NCBI GenBank assembly: GCA_037481715.1
Contig: JBBFLD010000002.1
Location: 62,001 to 126,000 of the forward strand
DNA: 64,000 nt
Reading direction: 5' to 3'
From: Rosettibacter sp037481715
GTDB lineage: Bacteria > Bacteroidota > Ignavibacteria > Ignavibacteriales > Melioribacteraceae
The notes below the pieces were generated by a model. It was given only the letters and a program-made list of their open reading frames with translations, was not told the origin of the DNA and did not search any database. A program made the position numbers and the translations under genes. How positions within the stretch are numbered: position 1 is the stretch's first letter; each line of letters begins with the position of its first letter. This document shows, piece by piece, positions 36,906 to 45,296 of this stretch.

Positions 36906-37093
36906 TTTATTGATATGAATCTTTTATATGTTATAAAATTGTTATACTAAAAATACAAAAAGATTTATTATTTATTAAGTAGTGTAATGATTATTATTTT
37001 AGATTACAGAAAGGAAATTACGAGTATCTAAAATTCCTTCATCATTAATAGACAACTTATCAAATAGTTTTTCAATTTATTGTTGTGTCAAAC

Positions 37094-38038
37094 TTATTTT
37101 CTTAAATGATTATTTCTAAAATAATCTATTGTTTTCTTTAATCCTTCTATTAAAGAATTTTCAGGATGAAAGTTTAATTGTTCCACTGTTTCTTTTATTG
37201 ATGCTTGACTATGCTTAATATCCCCTTTTCGTTCTTCTTCATAAACAATTTGGCTTTTACTATTTGTAAGTTTTATAATTTCTCTTGCAATTTCATTTAT
37301 TGAAATTGATTTGCCAAGTGCAACATTAAAAACTCCCGAGACTTTATCATTCTTTGCTGCAAGCAAATTTGCTTTTACAACATCTTTAACATAAATAAAA
37401 TCTCTTGTTTGCGTTCCATCACCAAAAATTGTTACTGGTTCATCTGCTAATGCTTTCTTAATAAAAATAGGAATTGCAGCAGCATATTGACTGTTTGGAT
37501 TTTGTCGTGGTCCAAAAACATTAAAATACCTTAACGAAACTGTTCCTAATCCAAATTCTTTGTTATACATTTTCAAATAATATTCACCTTCGAGTTTGGT
37601 AATGCCATAAGGTGATTTGGGATCAGGTATAGAATTTATAGTTTTTGGCAATTCTTCATTATCGCCATAAACTGCAGCCGAACTGCTGAATACAACTTTT
37701 TTTACTTTATGATATCTTGCTGCTTCAAGAATATTCAGCAAACCAATTATATTTATTTCAACACATTCATAAGGTTTTTCAATTGATTCAGGAACAGAAA
37801 CAAGTGCAGCTAAGTGATGAACATAATCTGCATCTTGAAGCACATCAAACACTAATGATTTATCTGTAACACTTCCTTTGTGAAAAATTATACCATTAAG
37901 ATTTTCTAAATTCGATAAAAAGCCAGAGCGTAAATTATCTATAACATGAACTTCTGCTCCATCTTTAATCCATTGTTCTGCAATATGACTCCCAATGAAG
38001 CCCGCTCCGCCTGTTACAACAACTTTTATTTTTTTCAT
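37094..38038 (-). CDS. NAD-dependent nucleotide-sugar epimerase/dehydratase
   Basis: A 314-aa extended short-chain dehydrogenase. The Rossmann motif VTGGAGFIGSHIA is at residues 8-20, VIDNLRSG follows, SSSAAVYG is at 118-125 and the catalytic pair is Y144/K148 in SPYGITK. The stretch RYFNVFGPRQNPNSQYAAAIP is typical of UDP-glucose/UDP-GlcNAc 4-epimerases and related enzymes. It probably provides a sugar nucleotide for surface polysaccharide. It is 7 bases downstream of htpG on the same strand, with no glycan gene next to it. The exact substrate cannot be read from the sequence. Confidence 0.88.
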   Translation of the reverse strand: MKKIKVVVTGGAGFIGSHIAEQWIKDGAEVHVIDNLRSGFLSNLENLNGIIFHKGSVTDKSLVFDVLQDADYVHHLAALVSVPESIEKPYECVEINIIGLLNILEAARYHKVKKVVFSSSAAVYGDNEELPKTINSIPDPKSPYGITKLEGEYYLKMYNKEFGLGTVSLRYFNVFGPRQNPNSQYAAAIPIFIKKALADEPVTIFGDGTQTRDFIYVKDVVKANLLAAKNDKVSGVFNVALGKSISINEIAREIIKLTNSKSQIVYEEERKGDIKHSQASIKETVEQLNFHPENSLIEGLKKTIDYFRNNHLRK

Positions 38039-38045
38039 TATTTCA

Positions 38046-39956
38046 TCATTGATAATTTTTTATTTTGATATACCAGCTGCTCGATTCTTCCAGAATTTTG
38101 CTGCTTCTCTTAATAAATGAATGAATATCTTCTATATCGCTTTCATTTAATTGAGCTAAATCGTAAATCTGTTCGGTAGCAGTTTTAATAAATTCATCAT
38201 TTGAATCAGCTTTGAATATTTTAATCAAATTTCTTATGAGAACATTATCAGGATTAACTTCTAAAATCTTTTTCTGTGGTGCTAAATTTTTGTTCGTAAT
38301 TCTCAATATTTTTTGCATTGTGTTTGTTAATTCATTATCCTTAAGTACAAGACATGCCGCACTGTCAACCAGTCTTTTTGATTCAACTACATCTTCAATT
38401 TTATCTCCGAGTATCTTTTTCATTTTTGCAAGCAGACTGCTGAAGTGTTTTTTATCGTCACTGCTTAATTCTTCTATTTCTTTTTTAGTTTCTGTTACGG
38501 ATTTGAATTCCTCTAATTTTTTTGTATCAACTGTTTCAACAGATTTAAAATCATATTCTTTATATTTTCCCAAAGAAGTTAAAATCAATTCATCAACAGG
38601 ATCATACAAATAAAGAACTTCAAGATTTTTGTTTTTAAAAATTTCCATGTGAGGGTCAGAATCAATAGCATTTCTATTAACACCACTTGCGTAATAAATT
38701 TCTTTTTGATTTTCCAATTTTCTACTTACATAATCTTCAAGTGAAATTAATTCATCTTCATCTTTGCACTTTGAGGAATTAAATCTCAAAAGTTCTATGT
38801 ATTTATCCTTATTGCTGAAATCTGTATAACCAAGTTTGAAAACTTTACCATGTTCTTTCCAGAATTTATTATAACCTTCTCTATCGTTCTTCGCTTTCTC
38901 AAGCAGATAACTCAAAACTGTTGTTGTAACGCTTGAAGCAATTTTATTGAAAATAACATTTTCCTGAAGTGTTTCTCTTGATATATTCAGCGGAAGGTCT
39001 TCTGAATCAACTACACCTTTTACAAAGCTCAAATATTCTGGAAGTAAATCTTTATTTTTGTGCTGAATTAAAACTCTTCGTACATATAAATCCAATCCAT
39101 AATTTTCTCTGTCAATCCAGAAATATTCACTGCTTTTCTTTGGAATAAATAACAAAGCATTAAATTGAATTGGCGCATCAATTGATTTATGAATCACATC
39201 TGCAGGTTCTTCTGAATCATAAGTTAAAAATTTATAGAACTCATCATATTGTTCTTTTTTAATTGAACTTTTTGGCTCACGCCAGATTGCACTTATTGTA
39301 TTTATTCTTTCATTGCCAATAAAAATTGGATATGAAATAAAGTTAGAATGTTTTTTAATGATTGATTCAAGTCGCCACTTTTCAGCAAATTCAAACGCAT
39401 CATCTTTCAAATAAATTTCAATACTTGTTCCACGAGGAATTTTTTCTTCCAATGTTGAAATTTCATATTCACCTAAACCATCAGATTTCCATTGCACGGG
39501 TTCATCATCAGGGCGATATGATTTTGTTTTTATTACAACTTCTTTTGCTACCATAAAAACAGAATAAAATCCAATTCCAAATTTTCCGATAAGATTTGTT
39601 GCTTCAACTTTAGCTTCAGAAAGGATTTTCAAAAATTCTTCTGTTCCTGATTTTGCAATTGTTCCAATATTTGAAATGAGTTCATCACGACTCATTCCAA
39701 TGCCGGTATCAGTTACAATTAATTTCTTATTCTTTTCATCATTTATAATTTTTATTTCGAGCGGAAGGTCTTTATCAACAATTGGAGTTCCACGATTCGA
39801 TTCAAAGCGGAGTTTATCAAGAGCATCCGATGCATTCGAAATTAATTCTCTTAAAAATATTTCTCTGCTCGTATAGAGAGAATGAACAAGAATATCTAAA
39901 AGTTTTTTTACTTCGGCTTTAAATTCATATTTCTTTGCGGTTGCGGTTTCACTCAT
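38046..39956 (-). CDS. htpG: Chaperone protein HtpG (Hsp90)
   Basis: A 636-aa Hsp90. The N-terminal ATPase domain shows YTSREIFLRELISNASDALDKL, VTDTGIGMSRDELISNIGTIAKSGT and GKFGIGFYSVFMVA. The middle domain has RRVLIQHKNKDLLPEYLSFVKGVVDSEDLPLNISRETLQEN, including the catalytic arginine region. A shorter C-terminal dimerisation domain ends the protein. It folds client proteins under stress in the cytoplasm. GGAGG-type ribosome site precedes the ATG, and a Bacteroidota-type promoter lies upstream at 39990-40020. Confidence 0.98.
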   Translation of the reverse strand: MSETATAKKYEFKAEVKKLLDILVHSLYTSREIFLRELISNASDALDKLRFESNRGTPIVDKDLPLEIKIINDEKNKKLIVTDTGIGMSRDELISNIGTIAKSGTEEFLKILSEAKVEATNLIGKFGIGFYSVFMVAKEVVIKTKSYRPDDEPVQWKSDGLGEYEISTLEEKIPRGTSIEIYLKDDAFEFAEKWRLESIIKKHSNFISYPIFIGNERINTISAIWREPKSSIKKEQYDEFYKFLTYDSEEPADVIHKSIDAPIQFNALLFIPKKSSEYFWIDRENYGLDLYVRRVLIQHKNKDLLPEYLSFVKGVVDSEDLPLNISRETLQENVIFNKIASSVTTTVLSYLLEKAKNDREGYNKFWKEHGKVFKLGYTDFSNKDKYIELLRFNSSKCKDEDELISLEDYVSRKLENQKEIYYASGVNRNAIDSDPHMEIFKNKNLEVLYLYDPVDELILTSLGKYKEYDFKSVETVDTKKLEEFKSVTETKKEIEELSSDDKKHFSSLLAKMKKILGDKIEDVVESKRLVDSAACLVLKDNELTNTMQKILRITNKNLAPQKKILEVNPDNVLIRNLIKIFKADSNDEFIKTATEQIYDLAQLNESDIEDIHSFIKRSSKILEESSSWYIKIKNYQ

Positions 39957-39989
39957 AAATCCTCCAGATAATTACACATTTCAGCACCG

Positions 39990-40020
39990 CAAAAATAAAG
40001 AGGTTTATTTATTGCAGCAA
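39990..40020 (-). promoter_or_regulatory. Bacteroidota-type promoter of htpG
   Basis: On the minus strand TTG (40020-40018) is followed after 20 bases by TATTTTTG (39997-39990), which fits the Bacteroidota -7 consensus TAnnTTTG. The -7 element ends about 33 bases upstream of the htpG ATG. Confidence 0.55.
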
Positions 40021-40030
40021 TTAATGAAGT

Positions 40031-40201
40031 TTATTTTGATTTGTCATCTTTGGAAGATTCATCTTCGCCGCTTAGTGCTTTTTTGAAGGATTTTATTCCT
40101 TCTCCCAAGCCTTTCATAAGTTCAGGAATTTTCTTTGCACCAAATAATAATACAAGAACAAAAATTATAATAATTATTTCTGTTGCTCCAAGATTACCCA
40201 T
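40031..40201 (-). CDS. tatA: Twin-arginine translocation protein TatA
   Basis: A 56-aa protein, read directly from the minus strand: MGNLGATEIIIIIFVLVLLF, then GAKKIPELMKGLGEGIKSFK and a charged tail ending SKDDKSK. This is the TatA/TatE layout: a short N-terminus, one membrane helix (about residues 7-21), the FGAKKIPEL hinge and an amphipathic helix. It forms the pore of the system that exports folded proteins. TatC is not in the window. It lies 55 bases after the four-helix membrane protein gene on the same strand and may belong to that operon. Confidence 0.93.
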   Translation of the reverse strand: MGNLGATEIIIIIFVLVLLFGAKKIPELMKGLGEGIKSFKKALSGEDESSKDDKSK

Positions 40202-40255
40202 TTCAGCCTCAAATTTTCATAAGAAAAATATAAAATAAATTTACTAATCCAAAAT

Positions 40256-40732
40256 TTATCTCTTCTTGAATAATTCAAAAAGTGCAATAGAAACCATTAT
40301 ATAAAAACATAAGTACATTAAAAAAGAAGAAGCAGCTGCAAGATAAACAAAGTTTTTATTGACAAATCTCATTAACCAGATTGAACCAAATGTTACAACT
40401 ATTGAAATTAGCGGCTCAATCATAAGAAATAATTTCCATCTTTCATTTATTCTTGTATAAAAATAAAATATTAGTCCAACTGAAAGAAAAATAAAAGATA
40501 ACCCAAGCACATGATTGTGTGTAGTTAATAACATTTCAGAGATAGGTTTTGGATAATTTTCAATAATATCTTCAGATTTTATTTCATCTCCATTAAATCT
40601 TGCAACTGCTCCTTTTGGAGTTAATGAAGTTGTATGTTGCAAAAAAGTTAATCCTGTTGAAACACCAATGGTAATAACAAGCAGATAAACAATAAAAAAT
40701 ATTTTAAGCGATTTATTTTGATTAAAATTCAT
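40256..40732 (-). CDS. Four-helix membrane protein of unknown function next to FMN-binding protein
   Basis: A 158-aa protein with about four membrane segments (residues 9-28, 72-92, 100-120, 128-152). The loop after the first helix contains a periplasmic stretch of about 40 residues. The second helix begins MLLTTHNHVLGLSFIFLSVG, with two histidines that could bind a heme or metal at the membrane surface. Its ATG overlaps the stop of the FMN-binding protein by 4 bases, so the pair is co-translated. I do not recognise a named family. A role in transferring electrons to or from the flavin protein is only a guess. Confidence 0.78.
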   Translation of the reverse strand: MNFNQNKSLKIFFIVYLLVITIGVSTGLTFLQHTTSLTPKGAVARFNGDEIKSEDIIENYPKPISEMLLTTHNHVLGLSFIFLSVGLIFYFYTRINERWKLFLMIEPLISIVVTFGSIWLMRFVNKNFVYLAAASSFLMYLCFYIMVSIALFELFKKR

Positions 40733-41247
40733 AATTCATCTTTAATATATGAATAAAGCTTTGATAATTTTTTAATTCCTGCTGAAACAGAATTAGCAGA
40801 AATTGTAGCTCCACTAATCGAGCTGATGTCATCTCCTGTTTTAAATTTTGAAGATGCATCTTTCCCTTTGAATTGATTTAACCAATTTTTTTCCTGAACT
40901 GCATTGCCATAAGATTCTCGATATTTAATTATTTCTGTATCAAGTATTTTCCCATTCAAATCAAAAATTACCAAAAAAGTAATCGGAAGAGATTTTCCAT
41001 AAACATCATCAAGAAAAGCAGTAGCTATGTGTTTATTATTATCATAAATTTTCCAAACATAAACATAATTTCTTATGAATCTTTGACGGCATTCCTGTTC
41101 AATTTTATTTTTAAGTTCTGGAGCAATATCATATTTAAGAAATTCTGTTTTTACATTATTTCCAAAAATATTTATTAATAATTTTTCACAATCTTCTTTT
41201 ATACCAATATTTAATAAAAGAAAAAGTATTGAAAGAAATATTTTCAT
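40729..41247 (-). CDS. Exported FMN-binding domain protein
   Basis: A 172-aa protein with an N-terminal signal sequence (MKIFLSILFLLLNIG) and a C-terminal FMN_bind domain. The segment DDISSISGATISANSVSAGI (about 139-158) carries the S-G-A-T motif (145-148) where FMN is attached to Thr148 by ApbE in RnfG/NqrC-like proteins. It likely acts as a periplasmic one-electron carrier. It is too short and isolated to be part of a full Rnf or Nqr complex; no such genes surround it. It lies between a porin-like gene and a four-helix membrane protein. ApbE is not in the window. Confidence 0.85.
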   Translation of the reverse strand: MKIFLSILFLLLNIGIKEDCEKLLINIFGNNVKTEFLKYDIAPELKNKIEQECRQRFIRNYVYVWKIYDNNKHIATAFLDDVYGKSLPITFLVIFDLNGKILDTEIIKYRESYGNAVQEKNWLNQFKGKDASSKFKTGDDISSISGATISANSVSAGIKKLSKLYSYIKDEL

Positions 41248-41260
41248 AAGAGCACCTTAA

Positions 41261-42331
41261 TTAAAACATATATCCCATACCGATATTTAATAATTTTACT
41301 TTTTCGTTTCCCAATTCACGAGTTCTAATTCCATAATCAAACTTAAATACAATGTTATCAAGTGGTTTGATAGAGATGCCTGCCATCCAATAAGTGAAAT
41401 GATTCCTTTTTTCGGAATCACCACCTGTTCTGGTTTTTGCTGCTGTGTTATAATCAGAAAATCGAACAAAGGGAATTACTTTTGTTTGCCAATTAAGTAA
41501 TTCAGAAATATTGTAACCTAAATCAACATAAAAACCTTCCGAGCGCTGCAAATTATATTTTTCATAATTTATTACTCCATATTCAAATGCAGCATCAATG
41601 GTATTGGATTGATATCTTGCATGTAATTCATATAAATAAATTTTATTCGAAGAAGTATCGCCGTAAGCTTTATTATAAGTAAATGAACCACCAATTTTCA
41701 AATTCATAAAACCAAGATAATCAACCCTGAGATTATAAAGTGGATTTTTTGCATCGGATTTAAATCCTTTTCTTCTTCCATCTCTTATTGCATTTGATTC
41801 ACTAAATTTATCACTGTTTAATCCTTCCATAATAGTCAATTTATAATCAAAAGAATTTATTCTTCCGTAAACAGCCATGCCGTTGCCAAACCATGTTGTT
41901 GGGATAATTCTTGTGTTGTAATCAGGTCTTTCAACTCCAAAAAATGTAGGCGGTTCATGAATTTCATTAATTAAACCTACGGAAGGCAAAACTACTCCAA
42001 ATTGAAATCCCATCCAATCACGATAATGATAATTGATGTAAGCCTGTTCTATTTCTAATTCACCTGCATCATCTTCAACATAATTATGTTCTAATTCAAC
42101 TTCTGAGTGGAAAGACCAATTATCATCCCAAGTAAAACCAATAAAAGTTACAAAACGATGGAAATCAAGGATTTGTTTGATGGGCTTATTAGCAGCCTTT
42201 TCCTGATTAAAGTGAAGTTCACCATACGCATGTATTGAACTTTCAAATTTATAATTATTAGTTTGAGAATAAATAACACTTGAAATTAAAATAAATAATA
42301 ATGAATAAATGACTGCAAATGTATTTTTCAT
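41261..42331 (-). CDS. Outer-membrane porin-like beta-barrel protein
   Basis: A 356-aa protein with a signal peptide (about residues 1-22, FAVIYSLLFILISSVIYSQ) and alternating aromatic/hydrophobic beta strands throughout, such as FESSIHAYGELHFNQE, YINYHYRDWMGFQFGVVLPS, MAVYGRINSFDYKLTIMEGL and a C-terminal strand KLLNIGMGYMF ending in Phe, as expected for Bam-inserted barrels. It resembles phosphate- or ion-selective porins of Bacteroidota. It is the first gene of a unit with the FMN-binding protein, the four-helix protein and possibly tatA, and has a clear promoter upstream. The transported solute is unknown. Confidence 0.8.
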   Translation of the reverse strand: MKNTFAVIYSLLFILISSVIYSQTNNYKFESSIHAYGELHFNQEKAANKPIKQILDFHRFVTFIGFTWDDNWSFHSEVELEHNYVEDDAGELEIEQAYINYHYRDWMGFQFGVVLPSVGLINEIHEPPTFFGVERPDYNTRIIPTTWFGNGMAVYGRINSFDYKLTIMEGLNSDKFSESNAIRDGRRKGFKSDAKNPLYNLRVDYLGFMNLKIGGSFTYNKAYGDTSSNKIYLYELHARYQSNTIDAAFEYGVINYEKYNLQRSEGFYVDLGYNISELLNWQTKVIPFVRFSDYNTAAKTRTGGDSEKRNHFTYWMAGISIKPLDNIVFKFDYGIRTRELGNEKVKLLNIGMGYMF

Positions 42332-42372
42332 AGTAACCTCATTTTGTTAAAGAAAATAATATTTATTTAGAC

Positions 42373-42403
42373 CAAATCTAAATTATTTGTTATAAATTGT
42401 CAA
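42373..42403 (-). promoter_or_regulatory. Promoter of the porin/FMN-binding protein unit
   Basis: On the minus strand TTGACA (42403-42398) is followed after 17 bases by TAGATTTG (42380-42373), an exact match to the Bacteroidota -7 consensus TAnnTTTG. It lies about 40 bases upstream of the porin-like gene's ATG. Confidence 0.7.
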
Positions 42404-42440
42404 CTAGTATATCAGATTTTTTAATTTTTCTTGATATGAT

Positions 42441-42827
42441 TTACTTTGATTTTTCTTGAAAATTTAAAGCAGCAGAATTGATGCAGTATCTTAATCCAGT
42501 TGGTTTGGGTCCATCATCAAATACATGGCCTAAGTGTCCTCCACAATTTTTACATAAAACCTCAAGCCGATGCATTCCAAAGCTGAAATCATCCTGTATG
42601 ATAATTTTATTTTTATCGATTACATCATAAAAGCTAGGCCAGCCGCAGAAAGAGTGAAATTTTGTTTCTGAATCAAATAATTCCTCTCCACAACCTGCAC
42701 ATCTATAAATCCCCTCTTCAAAAAAATTCCAGTATTTACCTGAAAAAGGTCTTTCAGTTCCTTTTTCCCTTAGAATATAATATTGCTCAGGAGTTAATTT
42801 TTCTTTCCACTCATTTTCTGATTTCAT
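42441..42827 (-). CDS. msrB: Peptide-methionine (R)-S-oxide reductase MsrB
   Basis: A 128-aa MsrB with all functional cysteines: the zinc pairs C43/C46 (YRCAGCGEELF) and C92/C95 (LCKNCGGHLGHVF), the catalytic C115 in RYCINSAAL, and C61 in SFCGWPSF, the likely recycling cysteine. It repairs R-methionine sulfoxide in proteins. No signal peptide is present, so it is cytoplasmic. Its ATG overlaps the stop of the SPOR-domain gene by 4 bases; MsrA was not seen. Confidence 0.97.
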   Translation of the reverse strand: MKSENEWKEKLTPEQYYILREKGTERPFSGKYWNFFEEGIYRCAGCGEELFDSETKFHSFCGWPSFYDVIDKNKIIIQDDFSFGMHRLEVLCKNCGGHLGHVFDDGPKPTGLRYCINSAALNFQEKSK

Positions 42828-43645
42828 TTTATCACTGCTTTAATTTTGTTATAAAATTCTTCTGCTTCTTCCAAAGATGAAAAATATCCAATTCTTACAC
42901 GATACCAGATTCCTCTTCCAGGTATATTTACCTTAACCATAAATGCTTGATATCCCATATTTTTTAATTTGTTAACTTCTCTTTCTGCTTTCTGATTTTC
43001 TTTCCATGATGAAACTTGAATACAAAATTTTTTGCCATCAGTAAAAATTGTTTTACTAACTAATTGCTCTGAATTAAAATCATAATCTTCATTTTGTAAT
43101 TCCGTTGTTGGCTTAAAAGTCTTTACAATACTGCTATCCAGATTTTTTGATTCTACAAATTCATTTTTAATAGCTAAGGGGAAATACTCTTTGCCTTGTT
43201 TGTTTTCTTTCTTTTGTTTTCTTAAAAATTCAATACACTTTTCAAAAAGAGTTGAATAAGTTTTGCTTGTATCAATTAAGTGAAAATTATTTTCACTTAC
43301 TATCTGCAAAGGTTTAAATGCATCGCCAACAATTTTTAGATTTTTATCGTAATACAAATTCCCAACAATATTAACTTTTCTTGAAATCGTATCAAGTAAA
43401 GTTTGTGTTTTTATATAAACTATTTCTTTATTAATCTCTTTTATAAATTTTGGTTGATTGTAATAAGTAATCATTAGTGCAGAGATAATATTTTTTTCCT
43501 GCTTAATGCTTGAAGTATCTAAATAGATTTCTTTATCATCAAGACTAATAACTCTATCCCACTTTCTTGGAATTATTTGAGCATAGAGTGATAAAGAAAA
43601 AGCCGATACTAAAATTAACAGACCAGCACAAAAAAATTTTTTCAT
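42824..43645 (-). CDS. Exported SPOR-domain protein
   Basis: A 273-aa protein with an N-terminal signal peptide (MKKFFCAGLLILVSAFSLSLYA). A middle domain of about 100 residues (IPRKWDRVISLDDKEIYLDTSS onwards) follows and resembles a small unnamed periplasmic fold. The C-terminal SPOR domain (about 200-270) reads KFCIQVSSWKENQKAEREVN and YRVRIGYFSSLEEAEEFYNK. SPOR domains bind denuded septal peptidoglycan, so a cell-wall or division role is likely. It is co-translated with msrB. Confidence 0.85.
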   Translation of the reverse strand: MKKFFCAGLLILVSAFSLSLYAQIIPRKWDRVISLDDKEIYLDTSSIKQEKNIISALMITYYNQPKFIKEINKEIVYIKTQTLLDTISRKVNIVGNLYYDKNLKIVGDAFKPLQIVSENNFHLIDTSKTYSTLFEKCIEFLRKQKKENKQGKEYFPLAIKNEFVESKNLDSSIVKTFKPTTELQNEDYDFNSEQLVSKTIFTDGKKFCIQVSSWKENQKAEREVNKLKNMGYQAFMVKVNIPGRGIWYRVRIGYFSSLEEAEEFYNKIKAVIK

Positions 43646-43796
43646 AAAAAAATATTTAACTCAAAAATCAATTATAAGATAAATTATTTCGGATAAAAAT
43701 AAAATTCATTTTAGAAAAGTTATGGGTGAGTTAATAAATACATTACAATTATTTTTCGATAAAATTTTTATTTAATTATTCACAAATTCAGATTTC

Positions 43797-43826
43797 TTGA
43801 CAATCATACATTGATGTATTAATTTG
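43797..43826 (+). promoter_or_regulatory. Probable promoter of the nuo operon
   Basis: TTGACA at 43797-43802 is followed by TTAATTTG at 43819-43826, one base off the TAnnTTTG consensus, with a 16-base spacer. It lies 22 bases before the nuoA ATG and faces it. Confidence 0.5.
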
Positions 43827-43848
43827 CGCACAAATTTTTTGAAAATTA

Positions 43849-44262
43849 ATGCTTACTGAGTTCGGTAAAATTCTGATATTCATATTATTTGCTGCAATAT
43901 TTGTAATAATTACACTATTTGTAGCAAAAATCATAAGGCCTAATAGACCGACGCATGAAAAATTAAAAATTTATGAATGCGGCGAAAACCCTCAAGGCTC
44001 TCCGTGGGTTAAGTTTAATATTCGATTTTATGTAGTCGCATTGATTTTTTTAATTTTTGATGTTGAAGTTGTTCTTCTTTTTCCATGGGCTTTAATTTAT
44101 AAAGATTATGGAATTTATGGTTTTCTTGCAGGAATAATCTTTTTGCTTCTTTTAATTTTGGGAATGGCTTATGAATGGAGAAAAGGAGATTTGGAATGGG
44201 CAAGACCTCAACCAAAACCCCCTGTCCTTGAAGATCTATTAAATAACAAAAATCAATTTTAA
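43849..44262 (+). CDS. nuoA: NADH-quinone oxidoreductase subunit A
   Basis: A 137-aa membrane protein with three helices (about residues 5-27, 62-84, 92-112). The family marks are YECGENPQGSPWVKFNIRFY after helix 1 and FLIFDVEVVLLFPWA in helix 2. It is part of the membrane arm of complex I near the quinone site. It is the first gene of the operon nuoABCDHIJKLMN. Confidence 0.97.
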   Translation: MLTEFGKILIFILFAAIFVIITLFVAKIIRPNRPTHEKLKIYECGENPQGSPWVKFNIRFYVVALIFLIFDVEVVLLFPWALIYKDYGIYGFLAGIIFLLLLILGMAYEWRKGDLEWARPQPKPPVLEDLLNNKNQF

Positions 44263-44265
44263 TTT

Positions 44266-44757
44266 ATGGGCTTACTCGATAAAGAATTCTCTGATGGAAA
44301 TATAGTAATCACTAAAGTAGAAGATTTATTTAATTGGGCTCGGCTTTCTTCAATTTGGCAGCTTGGATTTGGACTTGCATGCTGTGCGATTGAAATGATG
44401 GCAACTTCTGCTTCTCATTATGACTTTGACAGATTTGGAGTTATCCCTCGTAATACACCGAGACAGGCAGATGCTATAATTATTTCCGGCACAGTTACAC
44501 TTAAAATGGCTCTACGTATTAAAAGATTATATGAACAAATGCCTGAACCAAAATATATTATTTCAATGGGAAGCTGCGCTAATTGCGGAGGACCATACTG
44601 GGAACATGGTTATCATGTTTTAAAAGGTGTTGACAGAATTATTCCTGTTGATGTTTATGTGCCTGGTTGTCCGCCACGACCAGAAGCTTTATTAGAAGGA
44701 TTATTAAAATTGCAGGAAAAAATTAGAAACGAGTCATTAATGAAAAAATCTGTATGA
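44266..44757 (+). CDS. nuoB: NADH-quinone oxidoreductase subunit B
   Basis: A 163-aa soluble subunit that holds the N2 iron-sulphur cluster. The cysteines are in FGLACCAIEMM, SMGSCANCGGPYW and VPGCPPRPEALLEGL. It passes electrons to the quinone. It starts 3 bases after nuoA, and its stop overlaps the nuoC ATG by 4 bases. Confidence 0.98.
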   Translation: MGLLDKEFSDGNIVITKVEDLFNWARLSSIWQLGFGLACCAIEMMATSASHYDFDRFGVIPRNTPRQADAIIISGTVTLKMALRIKRLYEQMPEPKYIISMGSCANCGGPYWEHGYHVLKGVDRIIPVDVYVPGCPPRPEALLEGLLKLQEKIRNESLMKKSV

Positions 44758-45284
44758 AAACTGCTGAAGAAATTTTTGAGATATTAAAAAAAGAATTTGG
44801 TGAAGCGATTATTTCAATTGAAAAAGACCTTCCTACTGAACCAATTATTTCTGTTAATCCTTTTGAAATAAAAAAAGTTTGCTTGTTCCTTCGTGACAAT
44901 GAAGAATTAAAATTTGACAGCTTGATGGTCTTATCCGGTGTTGATGATGCAAATGGTGAAAAAATTAAAGAAGAAGATGGAAGTATAACTATTAAAGGCG
45001 GAACATTAAGTGTTTATTATCATTTATATTCAATTCCTCTTAAGCATAAAGTTACATTAAAAGTTTCAACACCAAGAGAAAATCCTCAAGTAGAATCTGT
45101 TGAATCAGTCTGGAAATGTGCAGACTGGCATGAGCGAGAAGCTTACGATATGTTTGGAATCATTTTCTTAAATCATCCAGATTTAAGAAGAATTCTTATG
45201 CCTTATGACTGGGAAGCTGGTTATCCATTAAGAAAAGATTACAAAAATCCTGAATTTTATCAGGGAATGAAAGTTCCTTATTAA
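44754..45284 (+). CDS. nuoC: NADH-quinone oxidoreductase subunit C
   Basis: A 176-aa soluble subunit with the 30-kDa family signature WKCADWHEREAYDMFGIIFL and HPDLRRILMPYDWEAGYPLRKDY in the last third. It is separate from nuoD here; in enteric bacteria the two are fused. An insertion-like loop ANGEKIKEEDGSITIKGG lies near the middle. Confidence 0.96.
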   Translation: MKTAEEIFEILKKEFGEAIISIEKDLPTEPIISVNPFEIKKVCLFLRDNEELKFDSLMVLSGVDDANGEKIKEEDGSITIKGGTLSVYYHLYSIPLKHKVTLKVSTPRENPQVESVESVWKCADWHEREAYDMFGIIFLNHPDLRRILMPYDWEAGYPLRKDYKNPEFYQGMKVPY

Positions 45285-45296
45285 ATTGAATTTACT

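Noticed and set aside
36906..37093. Search for a sigma-54 site or TTGGCTA dyad before the kinase gene flgS
   Set aside because: No GGCAC/TTG pair or dyad was found in this 188-bp gap, so there is no sequence support for autoregulation by the same mechanism.
38212..38613. Open frame of 133 codons on the plus strand opposite htpG
   Set aside because: It mirrors the conserved HtpG C-terminal half and shows no recognisable domain.
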